A stretch of DNA of 25,756 nucleotides, from contig JBCBRH010000043.1 in NCBI GenBank assembly GCA_039819785.1, positions 1 to 25,756 of the forward strand. The letters run 5' to 3'. Origin of the DNA: JBCBRD01 sp039819785 (GTDB lineage: Bacteria; Pseudomonadota; Alphaproteobacteria; Rhizobiales; Hyphomicrobiaceae). The notes under the pieces were generated by a model. It did no database searches, had not been told where the DNA came from, and saw nothing but the letters and a program-made list of their open reading frames with translations. The position numbers and the translations under genes were made by a program. Below, one piece after another: positions 15,660-24,143 of the stretch. The stretch's first letter is position 1; each line of letters begins with the position of its first letter.

Positions 15660-15761
15660 TAGAGCCTGTTTGCTTTTCGTGGACTCGCAAAGCAGGCTCT
15701 AAACTCTTGATTTGGAGCATGTTCCGGGCGAAAAACCGCGTACACTTTTCCTGAACATGTT
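15660..15761. repeat. Two-module mosaic palindromic repeat (Rhizobiales type)
   Basis: Module 1 (15660-15701): TAGAGCCTG and CAGGCTCTA pair perfectly over 9 bp, continued by TTTGC/GCAAA with one bulged G, around a 13-base loop. Module 2 (15716-15761): AGCATGTTC pairs with GAACATGTT (one G-T), and inside it GAAAA pairs with TTTTC. The CATGTTC...GAAAA...CTTTTC...GAACATG pattern resembles intergenic palindromic mosaic elements that I recall being common in Rhizobiales genomes. It sits between two convergent genes, a usual place for such elements, and could also act as a transcription barrier. Assignment is from memory of the pattern. Confidence 0.65.
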
Positions 15762-15776
15762 GTAAGGCCCGAAGGG

Positions 15777-16745
15777 CTACTCCCAGCCCATCAACTCGAC
15801 GCCGGCTGGTCCGAGGATGACCAGGAAGAGAACCGGCAGGAAGAAGATGATCATGGGAACGGTCAGCTTGGGCGGCAGAGCGGCAGCCTTCTTCTCAGCT
15901 TCACCCATTCGAATGTCCCGGTTTTCCTTGGCCATCACACGCAATGCCTGGGAGACCGGGGTGCCGTAGCGCTCGGCCTGAATCAGGGATGTGGCAACAG
16001 CTTTGACCCCCGGGATCCCTGTTCTCTTGCCCAGGTTTTCATACGCCATGCGGCGCTCCTGGAGGTAGGAGAGTTCAGCTGTTGTCAGCGACAATTCTTC
16101 AGCCAGCTCGATTGACGATGTCATCGTTTCCTTGGCGACCTTGCCGAAGGCAGCTTCAACGGACATACCGGATTGAACGCAGATGAGCAGCATGTCGAGG
16201 CTGTCGGGGAAGGCCAATTTGATGGCCTGCTGACGCTTCTGCACCATGTTTTCGATGAAGATGTTGGGGACGTAGTAGCCGACAAAACCCGCGGCAATCG
16301 CCATTGCGAATTTGAAGATCGGCGGGTAGCTCAGTTCACCAACGAAGAAAACGTAGCCGAGTGTGAGGAAGAACATCAAAATCGGCACGGCGATGCGGAA
16401 GAACATGTACGCGACGAGAGGCGCCTGGCCACGCAGGCCCGCCATCTTCAGCTTGTTGCGCAACTCTTCGTTGTCGAACTTCTTGCGCAGATCAAGCTGG
16501 TCGACGATCTGCTGCATGTAGCCCTTGGGAGCCTGTCTGAGACGCCCTCCGCTTTCCTTCATTTCCGTGACGCGTTGGGCGCGCATCTTATCGCGCTCGA
16601 TCGCCATCACTTTCATGCGCTGCGACATGCGATCGCGGTTCAAAATCGGCATCGCGATCGTGATCACGGTTGCAAACGCGGAGATTGCCGCGAGCAAAGT
16701 GACCATGAACTGCGGGGTCATTACGAGGTCGACGATTTCCATCAT
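15777..16745 (-). CDS. tadC: Tad pilus inner-membrane platform protein TadC
   Basis: An inner-membrane protein of the Flp pilus machine with a type II secretion system F domain, 322 residues. It has an N-terminal helix (about 12-34), a charged cytoplasmic region with LRRK-type basic segments, and two central helices (about 110-131 and 141-163). The T2SSF domain (AFPDSLDMLLICVQSGMSVEAAFGKVAKE) follows, then a C-terminal helix (LTVPMIIFFLPVLFLVILGPAG). It pairs with TadB to form the base that the CpaF motor works on. It starts 95 bases after tadB; a second ATG one codon in is equally possible. It is the last gene of the - strand pilus cluster in this window. tadD, often next to it, is absent here and found at 10622 instead. 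Confidence 0.95.
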   Translation of the reverse strand: MMEIVDLVMTPQFMVTLLAAISAFATVITIAMPILNRDRMSQRMKVMAIERDKMRAQRVTEMKESGGRLRQAPKGYMQQIVDQLDLRKKFDNEELRNKLKMAGLRGQAPLVAYMFFRIAVPILMFFLTLGYVFFVGELSYPPIFKFAMAIAAGFVGYYVPNIFIENMVQKRQQAIKLAFPDSLDMLLICVQSGMSVEAAFGKVAKETMTSSIELAEELSLTTAELSYLQERRMAYENLGKRTGIPGVKAVATSLIQAERYGTPVSQALRVMAKENRDIRMGEAEKKAAALPPKLTVPMIIFFLPVLFLVILGPAGVELMGWE

Positions 16746-16812
16746 GGCGCGAGACCGATATCCTCAAGCTTGGAACGTGACCGTCACATTCGGCGGTCGG
16801 CGGGTGGTGTTG

Positions 16813-16833
16813 GCGCGCTTTTTCGAAACGCGC
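16813..16833 (-). other. Hairpin between tadB and tadC
   Basis: GCGCG and CGCGC pair, with TTT/AAA continuing inside after one bulge, in the 95-base gap between tadB and tadC. On the - strand no T-run follows, so it more likely slows or stabilises the message than ends it. Confidence 0.4.
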
Positions 16834-16840
16834 TTTCACA

Positions 16841-17848
16841 TCAGTATTTGAAGTTGATCATTTTCTGCATGACGAGCACGCCGCACAGCATCCAGAAGGC
16901 ACCGATGACAAGCATGAAGTTCCCCATCTTGGTGGCAAACAACGGCATGATATAATCGGGTGACGTCAGATACGTCATGGTGGCAACGCCGGGTGGAAGG
17001 GACGCTAGAACCATGGCCGAGGCACTGGCTTCGGCCGACAGCGCCTTCACCTTCATTTTCATCCGGATGCGGTCTCGCAAGACGCCCGACAGGTTGCCCA
17101 GTGCTTCAGACAAGTTACCGCCAGCCTGCTGCTGAATGCCGATGACAATCGCCAGGAAGCGAACTTCCGGCAGTGGCACACGCTGTGTAAGGCGGTGGAG
17201 AGCATCTCCCATGGTGATCCCGACGCGCTGCTGTTCCACGACTTCGCGGAATTCTGAACAGATGGGCTCGGGGCTTTCCCTGGCGATGATTTGCAGACAT
17301 TCATTCAGAGGCAGACCGGACTTCACACCGCGAACGATGACGTCCATCGCGTTGGCGAGTTCGCCGACAAAAGCAGCCTGACGCCGCTTGGTCATCTTGC
17401 CGATCACCCAGCGGGGTACGCCGAACATTCCGACGAAGCCGGCAACCAACGCACCGACCTGGGTCAGAAACATGCGCGGATCGAATGAGACGAGAACGCC
17501 GATGGCCAAGGCAGCGCCGCAGATCGCGCTGGTGATCCAGAACGCCTGTGGCGTGATGCGCAGTCCGGCCCGTTCAAGGCGGAGACGAAGGGTGACTTTT
17601 TCGTTCTGCTTTTGCCGGTTGTCCAGTTCCTTGAGCGTTTCGGAAACCTGTTTACGGCGCGTGGCTGCCGAATCCGTAGCAGAGCGGATTGCGATCTTCT
17701 GCGCGCGCGACTCCGTGATGGTCTGGATCCGCTTTTCCGTTTCGCGGTCGCCGCCAAAGAATGGAAATGCCAAAGCATAAACGAGCGCAGCGAAGGCGAT
17801 CGCTGCCAGCACCGGCACCAACAGTGTCATTATTTCCGGATCAACCAT
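16841..17848 (-). CDS. tadB: Tad pilus inner-membrane platform protein TadB
   Basis: The partner of TadC, 335 residues, also with a T2SSF domain. ATG 17848 is chosen over TTG 17860 because GGAG lies six bases before it; it overlaps the cpaF stop by eight bases, so translation is coupled. Helices are at about 8-29, 101-121 and 130-148. The T2SSF domain begins near ELANAMDVIVRGVKSGLPLNECL and carries VGIQQQAGGNLSEALGNLS, the conserved family segment. C-terminal helices follow (ALSAEASASAMVLASLPPG and MLVIGAFWMLCGVLVMQ). It forms the membrane platform on which the CpaF ATPase drives Flp pilin polymerisation. Confidence 0.95.
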   Translation of the reverse strand: MVDPEIMTLLVPVLAAIAFAALVYALAFPFFGGDRETEKRIQTITESRAQKIAIRSATDSAATRRKQVSETLKELDNRQKQNEKVTLRLRLERAGLRITPQAFWITSAICGAALAIGVLVSFDPRMFLTQVGALVAGFVGMFGVPRWVIGKMTKRRQAAFVGELANAMDVIVRGVKSGLPLNECLQIIARESPEPICSEFREVVEQQRVGITMGDALHRLTQRVPLPEVRFLAIVIGIQQQAGGNLSEALGNLSGVLRDRIRMKMKVKALSAEASASAMVLASLPPGVATMTYLTSPDYIMPLFATKMGNFMLVIGAFWMLCGVLVMQKMINFKY

Positions 17849-19358
17849 GGTGCTCTCCAAGCGGATTACCGTGTTCGTCGGTCACTTCGGACTGGCTCAG
17901 GGAATCAGCCAGACGATCAGTCTCGTTGTAGTACATCGCGCGCTCCCACATCCGTGGACGGGAGATGCCGGTCGAGCGGTGACGGCCAACGATTTTGCCG
18001 TTTTCATCTTCGCCGGTGATTTCGAACACGATCAGATTTTGCAGTGTTACGACATCATCTTCCATGCCGAGCACTTCGGTGATGTGTGTGATTTTTCTGG
18101 ACCCATCCCGCAGACGTGACGCCTGCACGATGATGTCGATCGAGCCGGTGATCATCTCGCGAATTGTTTTCACGGGAAGGGCGAAGCCACCCATCATGAT
18201 CATGGATTCCAGACGCGAGATGGCCTCTCGTGGTGAGTTAGAGTGGAGCGTGCCCATGGAGCCGTCATGGCCCGTGTTCATCGCCTGAAGAAGGTCGAAG
18301 GCTTCTGGGCCACGAACCTCACCCACGATGATACGTTCAGGACGCATACGCAGACAGTTCTTGACGAGGTCACGCATGGTGATCTCACCCTCACCTTCGA
18401 GATTGGGTGGGCGTGTTTCCAGGCGGACGACGTGTGGCTGCTGCAGCTGAAGTTCGGCCGAGTCCTCACACGTGATGATGCGCTCGGTATTATCAATCGA
18501 ACCGGTCAGACAGTTGAGAAGCGTCGTCTTACCCGAACCGGTACCCCCGGAGATCAAGACGTTGCAGCGTACACGTCCAATGATCTCAAGAATGGTTTTG
18601 GCTTCCGGCGTAATCGAGCCAAATTTGACGAGTTGCTCGAGTTTGAGCCGGTCCTTCTTAAACTTACGAATGGTGAGTGTCGGACCGTCGATTGCTAGCG
18701 GCGGTGCGATCACGTTGACACGTGAGCCGTCGGGAAGACGGGCGTCACAGATCGGGCTGGATTCATCCACGCGGCGGCCGACCTGACTGACGATCCGCTG
18801 GCAGATGTTCATCAGCTGGATGTTGTCGGCAAACCGGACGCCCGTCTTCAGCATCTTGCCGTCAACTTCGATGTAGGTCGTACCCGCACCGTTGACCATG
18901 ACGTCGGCGATGTCGTCCCGGGCCAGGAGCGGTTCGAGCGGACCATACCCTAAGACGTCATTACATATGTCTTCGAGCAATTCTTCCTGCTCTGCGATCG
19001 ACATCACGACGTTCTTGAGCTGGATGATCTCACTCACGATGTCGCGAATTTCTTCGCGGGCGGCTTCCGCGTCGAGCTTCGCGAGCTGCGTCAGATCGAT
19101 GGTGTCGATGAGCGCGTTAAACACCGTTGTCTTGACGTCGTAGTACTCTTCTGAGTGCCGGCGTTCAGCTGGCTGCGGCGCGGTGGCTGCAGCCTGGGCT
19201 GGTGCTTCACTTTTTTGAACTGGCTTTTCAGCGGGCCTTTCGACTGCGTCGGCCTGAGCCGGAGCGGGTGTGGGCGCCGGCGATGCGACAGGCTTAGGCG
19301 CAGGCGCCTCTTTCGGGGCACGCTGGGCAGATGGATCTTGGGTGCGCCTACCAAACAT
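17841..19358 (-). CDS. cpaF: Tad pilus motor ATPase CpaF/TadA
   Basis: The cytoplasmic secretion ATPase of the VirB11/GspE type that powers Flp pilus assembly, 505 residues. Residues 1-65 are a Pro/Ala-rich linker. The N-terminal domain follows (LGYGPLEPLLARDDIADVMVNG, 137-157), then the catalytic core. The core has Walker A GGTGSGKTT at 271-279, the Asp box ITCEDSAELQL at 295-304, Walker B RIIVGEVRGPEA from 342, and the His box GHDGSMGTLHSNS from 363. AAGGAG five bases before the ATG supports the start. It follows cpaE by 21 bases and overlaps tadB. All catalytic motifs are intact, so an active motor is expected. Confidence 0.97.
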   Translation of the reverse strand: MFGRRTQDPSAQRAPKEAPAPKPVASPAPTPAPAQADAVERPAEKPVQKSEAPAQAAATAPQPAERRHSEEYYDVKTTVFNALIDTIDLTQLAKLDAEAAREEIRDIVSEIIQLKNVVMSIAEQEELLEDICNDVLGYGPLEPLLARDDIADVMVNGAGTTYIEVDGKMLKTGVRFADNIQLMNICQRIVSQVGRRVDESSPICDARLPDGSRVNVIAPPLAIDGPTLTIRKFKKDRLKLEQLVKFGSITPEAKTILEIIGRVRCNVLISGGTGSGKTTLLNCLTGSIDNTERIITCEDSAELQLQQPHVVRLETRPPNLEGEGEITMRDLVKNCLRMRPERIIVGEVRGPEAFDLLQAMNTGHDGSMGTLHSNSPREAISRLESMIMMGGFALPVKTIREMITGSIDIIVQASRLRDGSRKITHITEVLGMEDDVVTLQNLIVFEITGEDENGKIVGRHRSTGISRPRMWERAMYYNETDRLADSLSQSEVTDEHGNPLGEHHG

Positions 19359-19379
19359 GGGAGCTCCTTAGAGGTTTTC

Positions 19380-20693
19380 TCAGCGGCCGAATTTGAGTTT
19401 TTCAAACAGCGGAGCCAGACCGGATTTCTTTTCAGTCCTCGTTTCCTGGCGATGCGCGAGGGTCATCGCCAAGTCATGGAAGGATTGAACGGATTTTGCC
19501 TTGTTCGAGAGTTCCTCGATCATCTGACCGTTGTTGGCTGCCTGACCGAAGGTTTCACAATCGAATTCAATCTGGGCCGCGACCTCGATTTCCAGCGCCT
19601 GTTCGAAATCCTTGGCCGAGATTTCAGGACGCTTTGGAACGTCTGTCATGTTCAAGACAAGGTGGGGTGCGGTGTCGTTCTTGCGGGAGGACCGCAACAG
19701 ATCGACGATGTTTTTGGCATTGCGCAGGTTGGCCAGGTCAGGCGTCGCGGTGATCACTACTTCATCAGCCTGGAGAAGCATGCGTTTGGTCCAGCTGGTC
19801 CACGTGTGCGGCAAATCCACGGTGACGAACGGAACGTTTTGGCGGACGACGTCGATGACGGTTTCACAACCATCGGCCGACATGTCGTATTCACGGTCAA
19901 GCACGACAGGTGCCGCAAAGATCGACAGATGCTCAGAACATTTTGTCAGCAGTCGATCCAGCAGAACTTCATCGAGGCGTTCGGGGCTGGATAACGCTTC
20001 TGCGATGCCTTGAACCGGGTCCTGGTTGAAGTCCAGGCCGGTCGTTCCGAAGGCCATGTCGAGGTCAGCGATCACGACATTGCTTTGCAGCGCTTCAGAC
20101 AGTGTCCAGGATACGTTGTGGCAGATCGTCGACGACCCGACACCGCCCTTGGCACCGACGAAGGCATAGACATGCCCGACCGGTTCAGAGCCTGGGTCGT
20201 TGTAGAGATTGGAGATGCTCTCCATCAGCTGAAGCGGCTGAATGGGGGCGACGAGGTATTCACTGACCCCGCGCTTGAGCAATTCACGATACAAGATGAC
20301 GTCGTTGACGTGGCCGATGACGATGACGCGTGTACCGGCATCACAGCATTCGGCGAGCTGATCGAGTTCGACGATGAGGTTGGTCCGGTCACGACCTGAT
20401 TCGACGATGATCAGGTTTGGTGTCGGGCTTTCCTGGTAATGCGCGACGGCAGCGGTAATGCCCCCCATGTGAATGGAGACATGCGCTTTTGTCAGGCGGC
20501 GGTCTTCGGCTGCCACCTGCGTCACCTGGGCGACGTTTTCCGTTTCGCAGAAAACCTGAATGGAAATCCGCGGAATGGGCCGCGCCTTTGCTCCGGCATC
20601 CGGAGCCTCGCCAGCACCTGGTGGTGCTGTGAGGGCGACGTCCGTCGTCATCGTGGCTGTGTCGTCTGTCATGGCGTAAGCTTCTTCTGTCAT
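19380..20693 (-). CDS. cpaE: Tad pilus localisation ATPase CpaE/TadZ
   Basis: A ParA/MinD-like ATPase that places the pilus machine, 437 residues from the chosen start. The frame could be read from 20771, but that would overlap cpaD; ATG 20693 leaves 19 bases after cpaD. Residues about 40-165 are a receiver-like domain in which the usual phospho-acceptor position reads LIIVESGRD (Glu98 rather than Asp), so it is probably not phosphorylated. The P-loop is GAKGGVGSST (180-189). The first lysine of the deviant Walker A is present and the second is replaced by Ser, as I recall for CpaE/TadZ proteins. Later motifs are VVIADLDMAFGTTGLDF and FVTVDLPHTWTSWT. Confidence 0.95.
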   Translation of the reverse strand: MTEEAYAMTDDTATMTTDVALTAPPGAGEAPDAGAKARPIPRISIQVFCETENVAQVTQVAAEDRRLTKAHVSIHMGGITAAVAHYQESPTPNLIIVESGRDRTNLIVELDQLAECCDAGTRVIVIGHVNDVILYRELLKRGVSEYLVAPIQPLQLMESISNLYNDPGSEPVGHVYAFVGAKGGVGSSTICHNVSWTLSEALQSNVVIADLDMAFGTTGLDFNQDPVQGIAEALSSPERLDEVLLDRLLTKCSEHLSIFAAPVVLDREYDMSADGCETVIDVVRQNVPFVTVDLPHTWTSWTKRMLLQADEVVITATPDLANLRNAKNIVDLLRSSRKNDTAPHLVLNMTDVPKRPEISAKDFEQALEIEVAAQIEFDCETFGQAANNGQMIEELSNKAKSVQSFHDLAMTLAHRQETRTEKKSGLAPLFEKLKFGR

Positions 20694-20712
20694 ATCAGAA
20701 CCCAACCTTTTA

Positions 20713-21432
20713 TTATTCGTCTTCGATGCGCAGGCGCTCATCGTCCGATTTCTCGGCAGCTGAGATTTCACCTTTGACGTACCGGTTCCACGTTACGTCT
20801 CGGCGTTCGGAGGATCGTGCCGTCATGGTGCGCGGCTCGAGCAGATCGGCTGGATTTGCAATTTGTGCAGCCAATGATCGCTGCGTTGCGCATCCGAAGT
20901 TCGGGTACGGCAGGTTGCCGGGCTCACTTGCAAGATTGGTTGGGAAGTGACCGCATTGCGGGGCTTCCGCCACATAGCGCAAGAAGGACAATTTGATTGG
21001 CGGAGACGACGACTTACCCGTCGAGTATGCTTCGACGACCATGTCGGCATCGGCGATGCCTTCTTCGGCTATCAAGTTGCGCAGATCCTTGACCGCGTGC
21101 ATGCCGGCGACTTCATTGGCGGACCCACTTGGGGCTGCGATGATGATCCGACCGTTGCCGCTGTCACTGGCCCTGAAGTGCTGGACGAAGCTGAGTACCT
21201 GGGCACGTTGATGCGGTGTCAGGCTGTGCTGTCCGCGACGGACGTGCAGGTCCATCTCGGTTGGCTGTTCGGACACCAGGATCGGGTGACGCTGGGATGC
21301 ATCGACGAGGTTCCAAGCGGCCACTTTCGTGCCTGGGTTTTCCAGATGGCGACAGCCGGTCAGTGCTATTGCGGTGAGGGATACGGCGATCAAAAGTTTC
21401 GCGCCGCTTTTGCTTTTTGACATCAATGTCAT
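20713..21432 (-). CDS. cpaD: Tad pilus assembly lipoprotein CpaD
   Basis: A periplasmic or outer-membrane lipoprotein of the CpaD family, 239 residues, which works with the CpaC secretin. It has a basic N-terminus, a hydrophobic stretch and lipobox ALTGC with Cys27. The family hallmark NFGCATQRSLAAQIANPADLLEPR lies near residues 177-200. AAGGAG seven bases before the ATG at 21432 fixes the start over a second ATG at 21423. It is 24 bases downstream of cpaC. The C-terminus is strongly charged (EISAAEKSDDERLRIEDE). Confidence 0.95.
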   Translation of the reverse strand: MTLMSKSKSGAKLLIAVSLTAIALTGCRHLENPGTKVAAWNLVDASQRHPILVSEQPTEMDLHVRRGQHSLTPHQRAQVLSFVQHFRASDSGNGRIIIAAPSGSANEVAGMHAVKDLRNLIAEEGIADADMVVEAYSTGKSSSPPIKLSFLRYVAEAPQCGHFPTNLASEPGNLPYPNFGCATQRSLAAQIANPADLLEPRTMTARSSERRDVTWNRYVKGEISAAEKSDDERLRIEDE

Positions 21433-21456
21433 TGGACTTCTCCTTGCGAGCTGGCG

Positions 21457-23097
21457 CTATTCGACGATGAAACCGTAGTCACCCTTGAGACCGCCATCGA
21501 CCACTCCGGAACTCTTCTGGCCGTAGATGCGGTTGATGTGACCGAGGAAGTTCGCCTTGCGGTCGGTGGAATCCGCCAGGCCTGCTGCCGGGTTGCCGAG
21601 CTTCTTACGATGCGTTGGCCGGACCAGGTAAGGCGTAACGATGACCACCAGTTCGGTTTCGTTTTTCACGAAGTCCCGCGAGCGGAACAGCGTCCCCAGG
21701 ATGGGCAGGTCTTTCAGACCAGGAAGACCGTCCACGTTCTGTCGTGTGTCTTCGGAGAGAAGACCCGCCATTGCGAGTGAGCCACCGGAGGGCAGTTCGA
21801 CGGTCGACTTGGCCGAGCGCTTTCTCAGAGCAGGGATCTGCAGGTCGCTCAGTTCCACGGCGCCGACGTTTGTTAGTTCGGAGACTTCCGTTTCGATCTT
21901 CAGCGAGATGCGGCCTTCGGAGAGCACGGTTGGTGTAAAGGCGACACCGACACCAAACTCTTTGTAGATGACCGAGGTCCGGCCCTGTGCGTCCACGACG
22001 GGGACTGGATATTCACCACCGGCGAGAAACTTCGCAGATTCGCCAGAGACAGCTGTCAGGTTGGGTTCGGCGAGTGTCTTGATCAGGCCGTTGCGTTCCA
22101 GAGCACGGAGCGCGCCGTTCACCGCACCGCCACCTGTGCGCCAAGAGCCATCGATGCCTGAGTTGCCGAAGGGAACCAGTGCGTCGTTGAGCGGACCCTC
22201 GTTGAAGAGTGAGAGTGCACCAGCGGTATCACCAGCGGTTGCGATAGCGGATACGGGAAGGCTTCCCAGACCAGCAGCAGCCGTCAATGGCAATGCGTTT
22301 TCTGTCAGAAGGCCGTATGAGAAGTTGCCCGAGTTCAAGGCTGTCCCGAGGTTGATGCCGAACTGCTTCAGCATCGTGCGCTGAACTTCAGCGACCTTGA
22401 CCTTCAGCATGACCTGTTCTTCGGCTTCCACCGCCAGCATGTTGATGACGACAGTTTCGTCTTCGTCTTTGGTGAACTTTTTGACCGCGGTGCCTTCGTT
22501 TTCGTCCAGCGCCTTGGTTTCAAATTCGACCAGCACGAATTGCTTGGCGATGTTGGCTGCACGAGCGGCATCCGCTGGCGTCCGGACCGAACCTGTCAGA
22601 ACGACCGTCTGGTTGATCATCTCGACAATGATGTTGCTGCCTGGCAGGAGGCGGTTCAACATCTCCTTCAAGCCGGCGGTTTCACGTTCCACGAAAACTT
22701 CGAGGGTCGCAAACTGTTCGCCGTTCACGTCAAAGAAGAATGCGTTGGATTCACCAACCCGACGGGCCAGAAGAAAAACCCGGTTGGATGACAACACAAC
22801 CGCGTCGACAGCCTGTGGGTTTGAAACCATGACGTCACGAACGTCGCGCGGGAAATCGAGCAGGACGGACTTGCCCAGGCCAATTCGGATGTTGCGGTGG
22901 TAGGTTCTGCCGCCGGTATCGGGCACCGAGATCAACGACTGATGTTCTGTTTGAAGCTTAACCGGCTCAGCGCCGTAGCTTCCGCGCATTCCGTTCGCGG
23001 CTGCATCACTGACGTATCCGCCGAATGATGTGAACGCGATGAGGCCCGCCATTCCGGCAAACGCAACGCGCTTTGCCGATTTCAAGATGATATGCAT
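21457..23097 (-). CDS. cpaC: Tad pilus outer-membrane secretin CpaC/RcpA
   Basis: Outer-membrane secretin channel for the Flp pilus, 546 residues from ATG 23097. That start gives a proper signal peptide (MHIILKSAKRVAFAG then a hydrophobic run ending near SDAAANG). The GTG at 23154 would overlap cpaB and add an unsuitable polar leader. The mature protein has the pilus-type N-terminal domain (residues about 50-125, IRIGLGKSVLLDFPRDVRDV), a BON-like domain (MLNRLLPGSNIIVEMINQTV) and the secretin core. The core shows GGEYPVPVV, FGVGVAFTPTVL and the C-terminal signature LPGLKDLPILGTLFRSRDF, followed by NETELVVIVTPYLVRP. It sits between cpaB and cpaD and would depend on CpaD and probably the TPR lipoprotein for assembly. 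Confidence 0.96.
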   Translation of the reverse strand: MHIILKSAKRVAFAGMAGLIAFTSFGGYVSDAAANGMRGSYGAEPVKLQTEHQSLISVPDTGGRTYHRNIRIGLGKSVLLDFPRDVRDVMVSNPQAVDAVVLSSNRVFLLARRVGESNAFFFDVNGEQFATLEVFVERETAGLKEMLNRLLPGSNIIVEMINQTVVLTGSVRTPADAARAANIAKQFVLVEFETKALDENEGTAVKKFTKDEDETVVINMLAVEAEEQVMLKVKVAEVQRTMLKQFGINLGTALNSGNFSYGLLTENALPLTAAAGLGSLPVSAIATAGDTAGALSLFNEGPLNDALVPFGNSGIDGSWRTGGGAVNGALRALERNGLIKTLAEPNLTAVSGESAKFLAGGEYPVPVVDAQGRTSVIYKEFGVGVAFTPTVLSEGRISLKIETEVSELTNVGAVELSDLQIPALRKRSAKSTVELPSGGSLAMAGLLSEDTRQNVDGLPGLKDLPILGTLFRSRDFVKNETELVVIVTPYLVRPTHRKKLGNPAAGLADSTDRKANFLGHINRIYGQKSSGVVDGGLKGDYGFIVE

Positions 23098-23134
23098 TGG
23101 ATCGTTCGCCTTTTCACGAGCTACGGTCGGATAA

Positions 23135-23941
23135 TCAGTTGACGCCGTACGCACGCGATCGAACTCCGTAACGCATCACATTGATGGAGTTTCCACGCTC
23201 TTTTCTGAGACTGTCTGCCGAGTCATATTTATCGCCATTGTTGAGATCTGCGACGGATCGCAGAGCCAACGTGATCTCACCCATCGAGTTTGCCAGGGCG
23301 AGCAGTTCTGATTGGCGGGGCGTCAGCTCCAACGTTGCCGTTGTGCTTGAGCTGTTGCCTTCCGCCGTCTTGTCACCGGCCTGACTGTCGATCTGTTGAC
23401 CGATCGCCAGAACGCGGATGTTTGCAAAAAGTGTGTCTGCCACATATTCGTCAGACCCCTGACGGCCGCGTGTGCGGCGGATGAGGATCACGTCGACGTG
23501 GTCGTTGGGCAAAATCAAACCGCCGACTGCGGTCTTCTGGCGAATCTCAGTTGAGACCGCGCGCATGCCCGATGGCAGGATGGCTGCGAGGACGCCGCCT
23601 TGGCCTGCTTTGATGAGTTTTGCTGATGTCATCGGCTCACCAGCAATAATGGGTGAGCGTGCGATGGAGCCCGAGAGCTCATGCTTTGCGCCGCGGCGGG
23701 CGCCGGTGATCATACCGGGGCGGAGACCCTCTTTCGGCCAGTCGACCCATTCCATGTGGTGCTCGGCAACGACTTCACCCAGTGCCATGTCTTTTTGAGC
23801 GACAAGGACCTGCTCGGTGTCGATCCGAACCTTCATGGTTTTGGTTTCGGGCTTCTGGTTCACGAAGTTTTTCGTGACCATGAACGCACCAAGCGCAGCA
23901 ACGCCGGCAATCGTTAAGCCAATGAGTTGAGTTTTCTTCAT
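23135..23941 (-). CDS. cpaB: Tad pilus assembly protein CpaB/RcpC
   Basis: A periplasmic, membrane-anchored assembly protein of 268 residues with an SAF domain. The N-terminal helix (residues 4-21, TQLIGLTIAGVAALGAFMV) acts as an uncleaved anchor or signal. Residues 44-110 hold the SAF-like fold (VLVAQKDMALGEVVAEHHME, then SIARSPIIAGEPMTSAKLI). The RcpC/CpaB domain follows (LPSGMRAVSTEIRQKTAVGG, LPNDHVDVILIRRT) with the TLELTPRQSELLALANSMGEITLALRS segment typical of the family. It may bind peptidoglycan and stabilise the secretin. AAGGGG precedes the ATG at a longish spacing of 11. cpaC's chosen start lies 37 bases after its stop. Confidence 0.94.
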   Translation of the reverse strand: MKKTQLIGLTIAGVAALGAFMVTKNFVNQKPETKTMKVRIDTEQVLVAQKDMALGEVVAEHHMEWVDWPKEGLRPGMITGARRGAKHELSGSIARSPIIAGEPMTSAKLIKAGQGGVLAAILPSGMRAVSTEIRQKTAVGGLILPNDHVDVILIRRTRGRQGSDEYVADTLFANIRVLAIGQQIDSQAGDKTAEGNSSSTTATLELTPRQSELLALANSMGEITLALRSVADLNNGDKYDSADSLRKERGNSINVMRYGVRSRAYGVN

Positions 23942-24036
23942 TGCAGCAACGGCCCCTTCGCCATCTGGGAATCACACCCGATTTCGAAGGTAACCTTGCG
24001 CTTGAAACGTCAATGTGAGGTTAACTGACGTCGTGA

Positions 24037-24063
24037 TGTGGCGCGCATGGCGCCTTGGCCACA
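24037..24063 (-). other. Hairpin between cpaA and cpaB
   Basis: TGTGGC and GCCACA pair, with GCGC/GCGC inside, in the 187-base gap between cpaA and cpaB. No T-run follows on the - strand. The same gap holds two TTAACC sequences on the - strand. It may carry a second promoter for cpaB onward or regulate read-through. Confidence 0.35.
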
Positions 24064-24115
24064 CGCTTTGATGATGTCAGGGTTAACGGGTCAACCGACT
24101 GATTTCCAGCCCTTA

Positions 24116-24143
24116 AGACCATGATCAGCTAGACCATGATCAG
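24116..24143. repeat. 13-base tandem duplication across the cpaA stop codon
   Basis: AGACCATGATCAG occurs at 24116-24128 and again at 24131-24143, two bases apart (15-base unit). One copy encodes the last residues of CpaA and the other lies just past its stop. This looks like a slippage duplication. Confidence 0.6.

Noticed and set aside
16173..16955. 260-residue + strand frame antisense to tadC/tadB
   Set aside because: Composition is very rich in His, Asp and Arg, as expected from antisense reading of a GC-rich gene, and both tad genes are certain.
19155..19994. 279-residue + strand frame antisense to cpaF/cpaE
   Set aside because: It is antisense to two intact genes and has no recognisable motif.
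23942..24128. CtrA binding sites upstream of cpaB
   Set aside because: TTAACC occurs twice, but the full TTAA-N7-TTAA spacing is not met, here or upstream of flp1 and cpaA. Only half-sites are present, which are common by chance.
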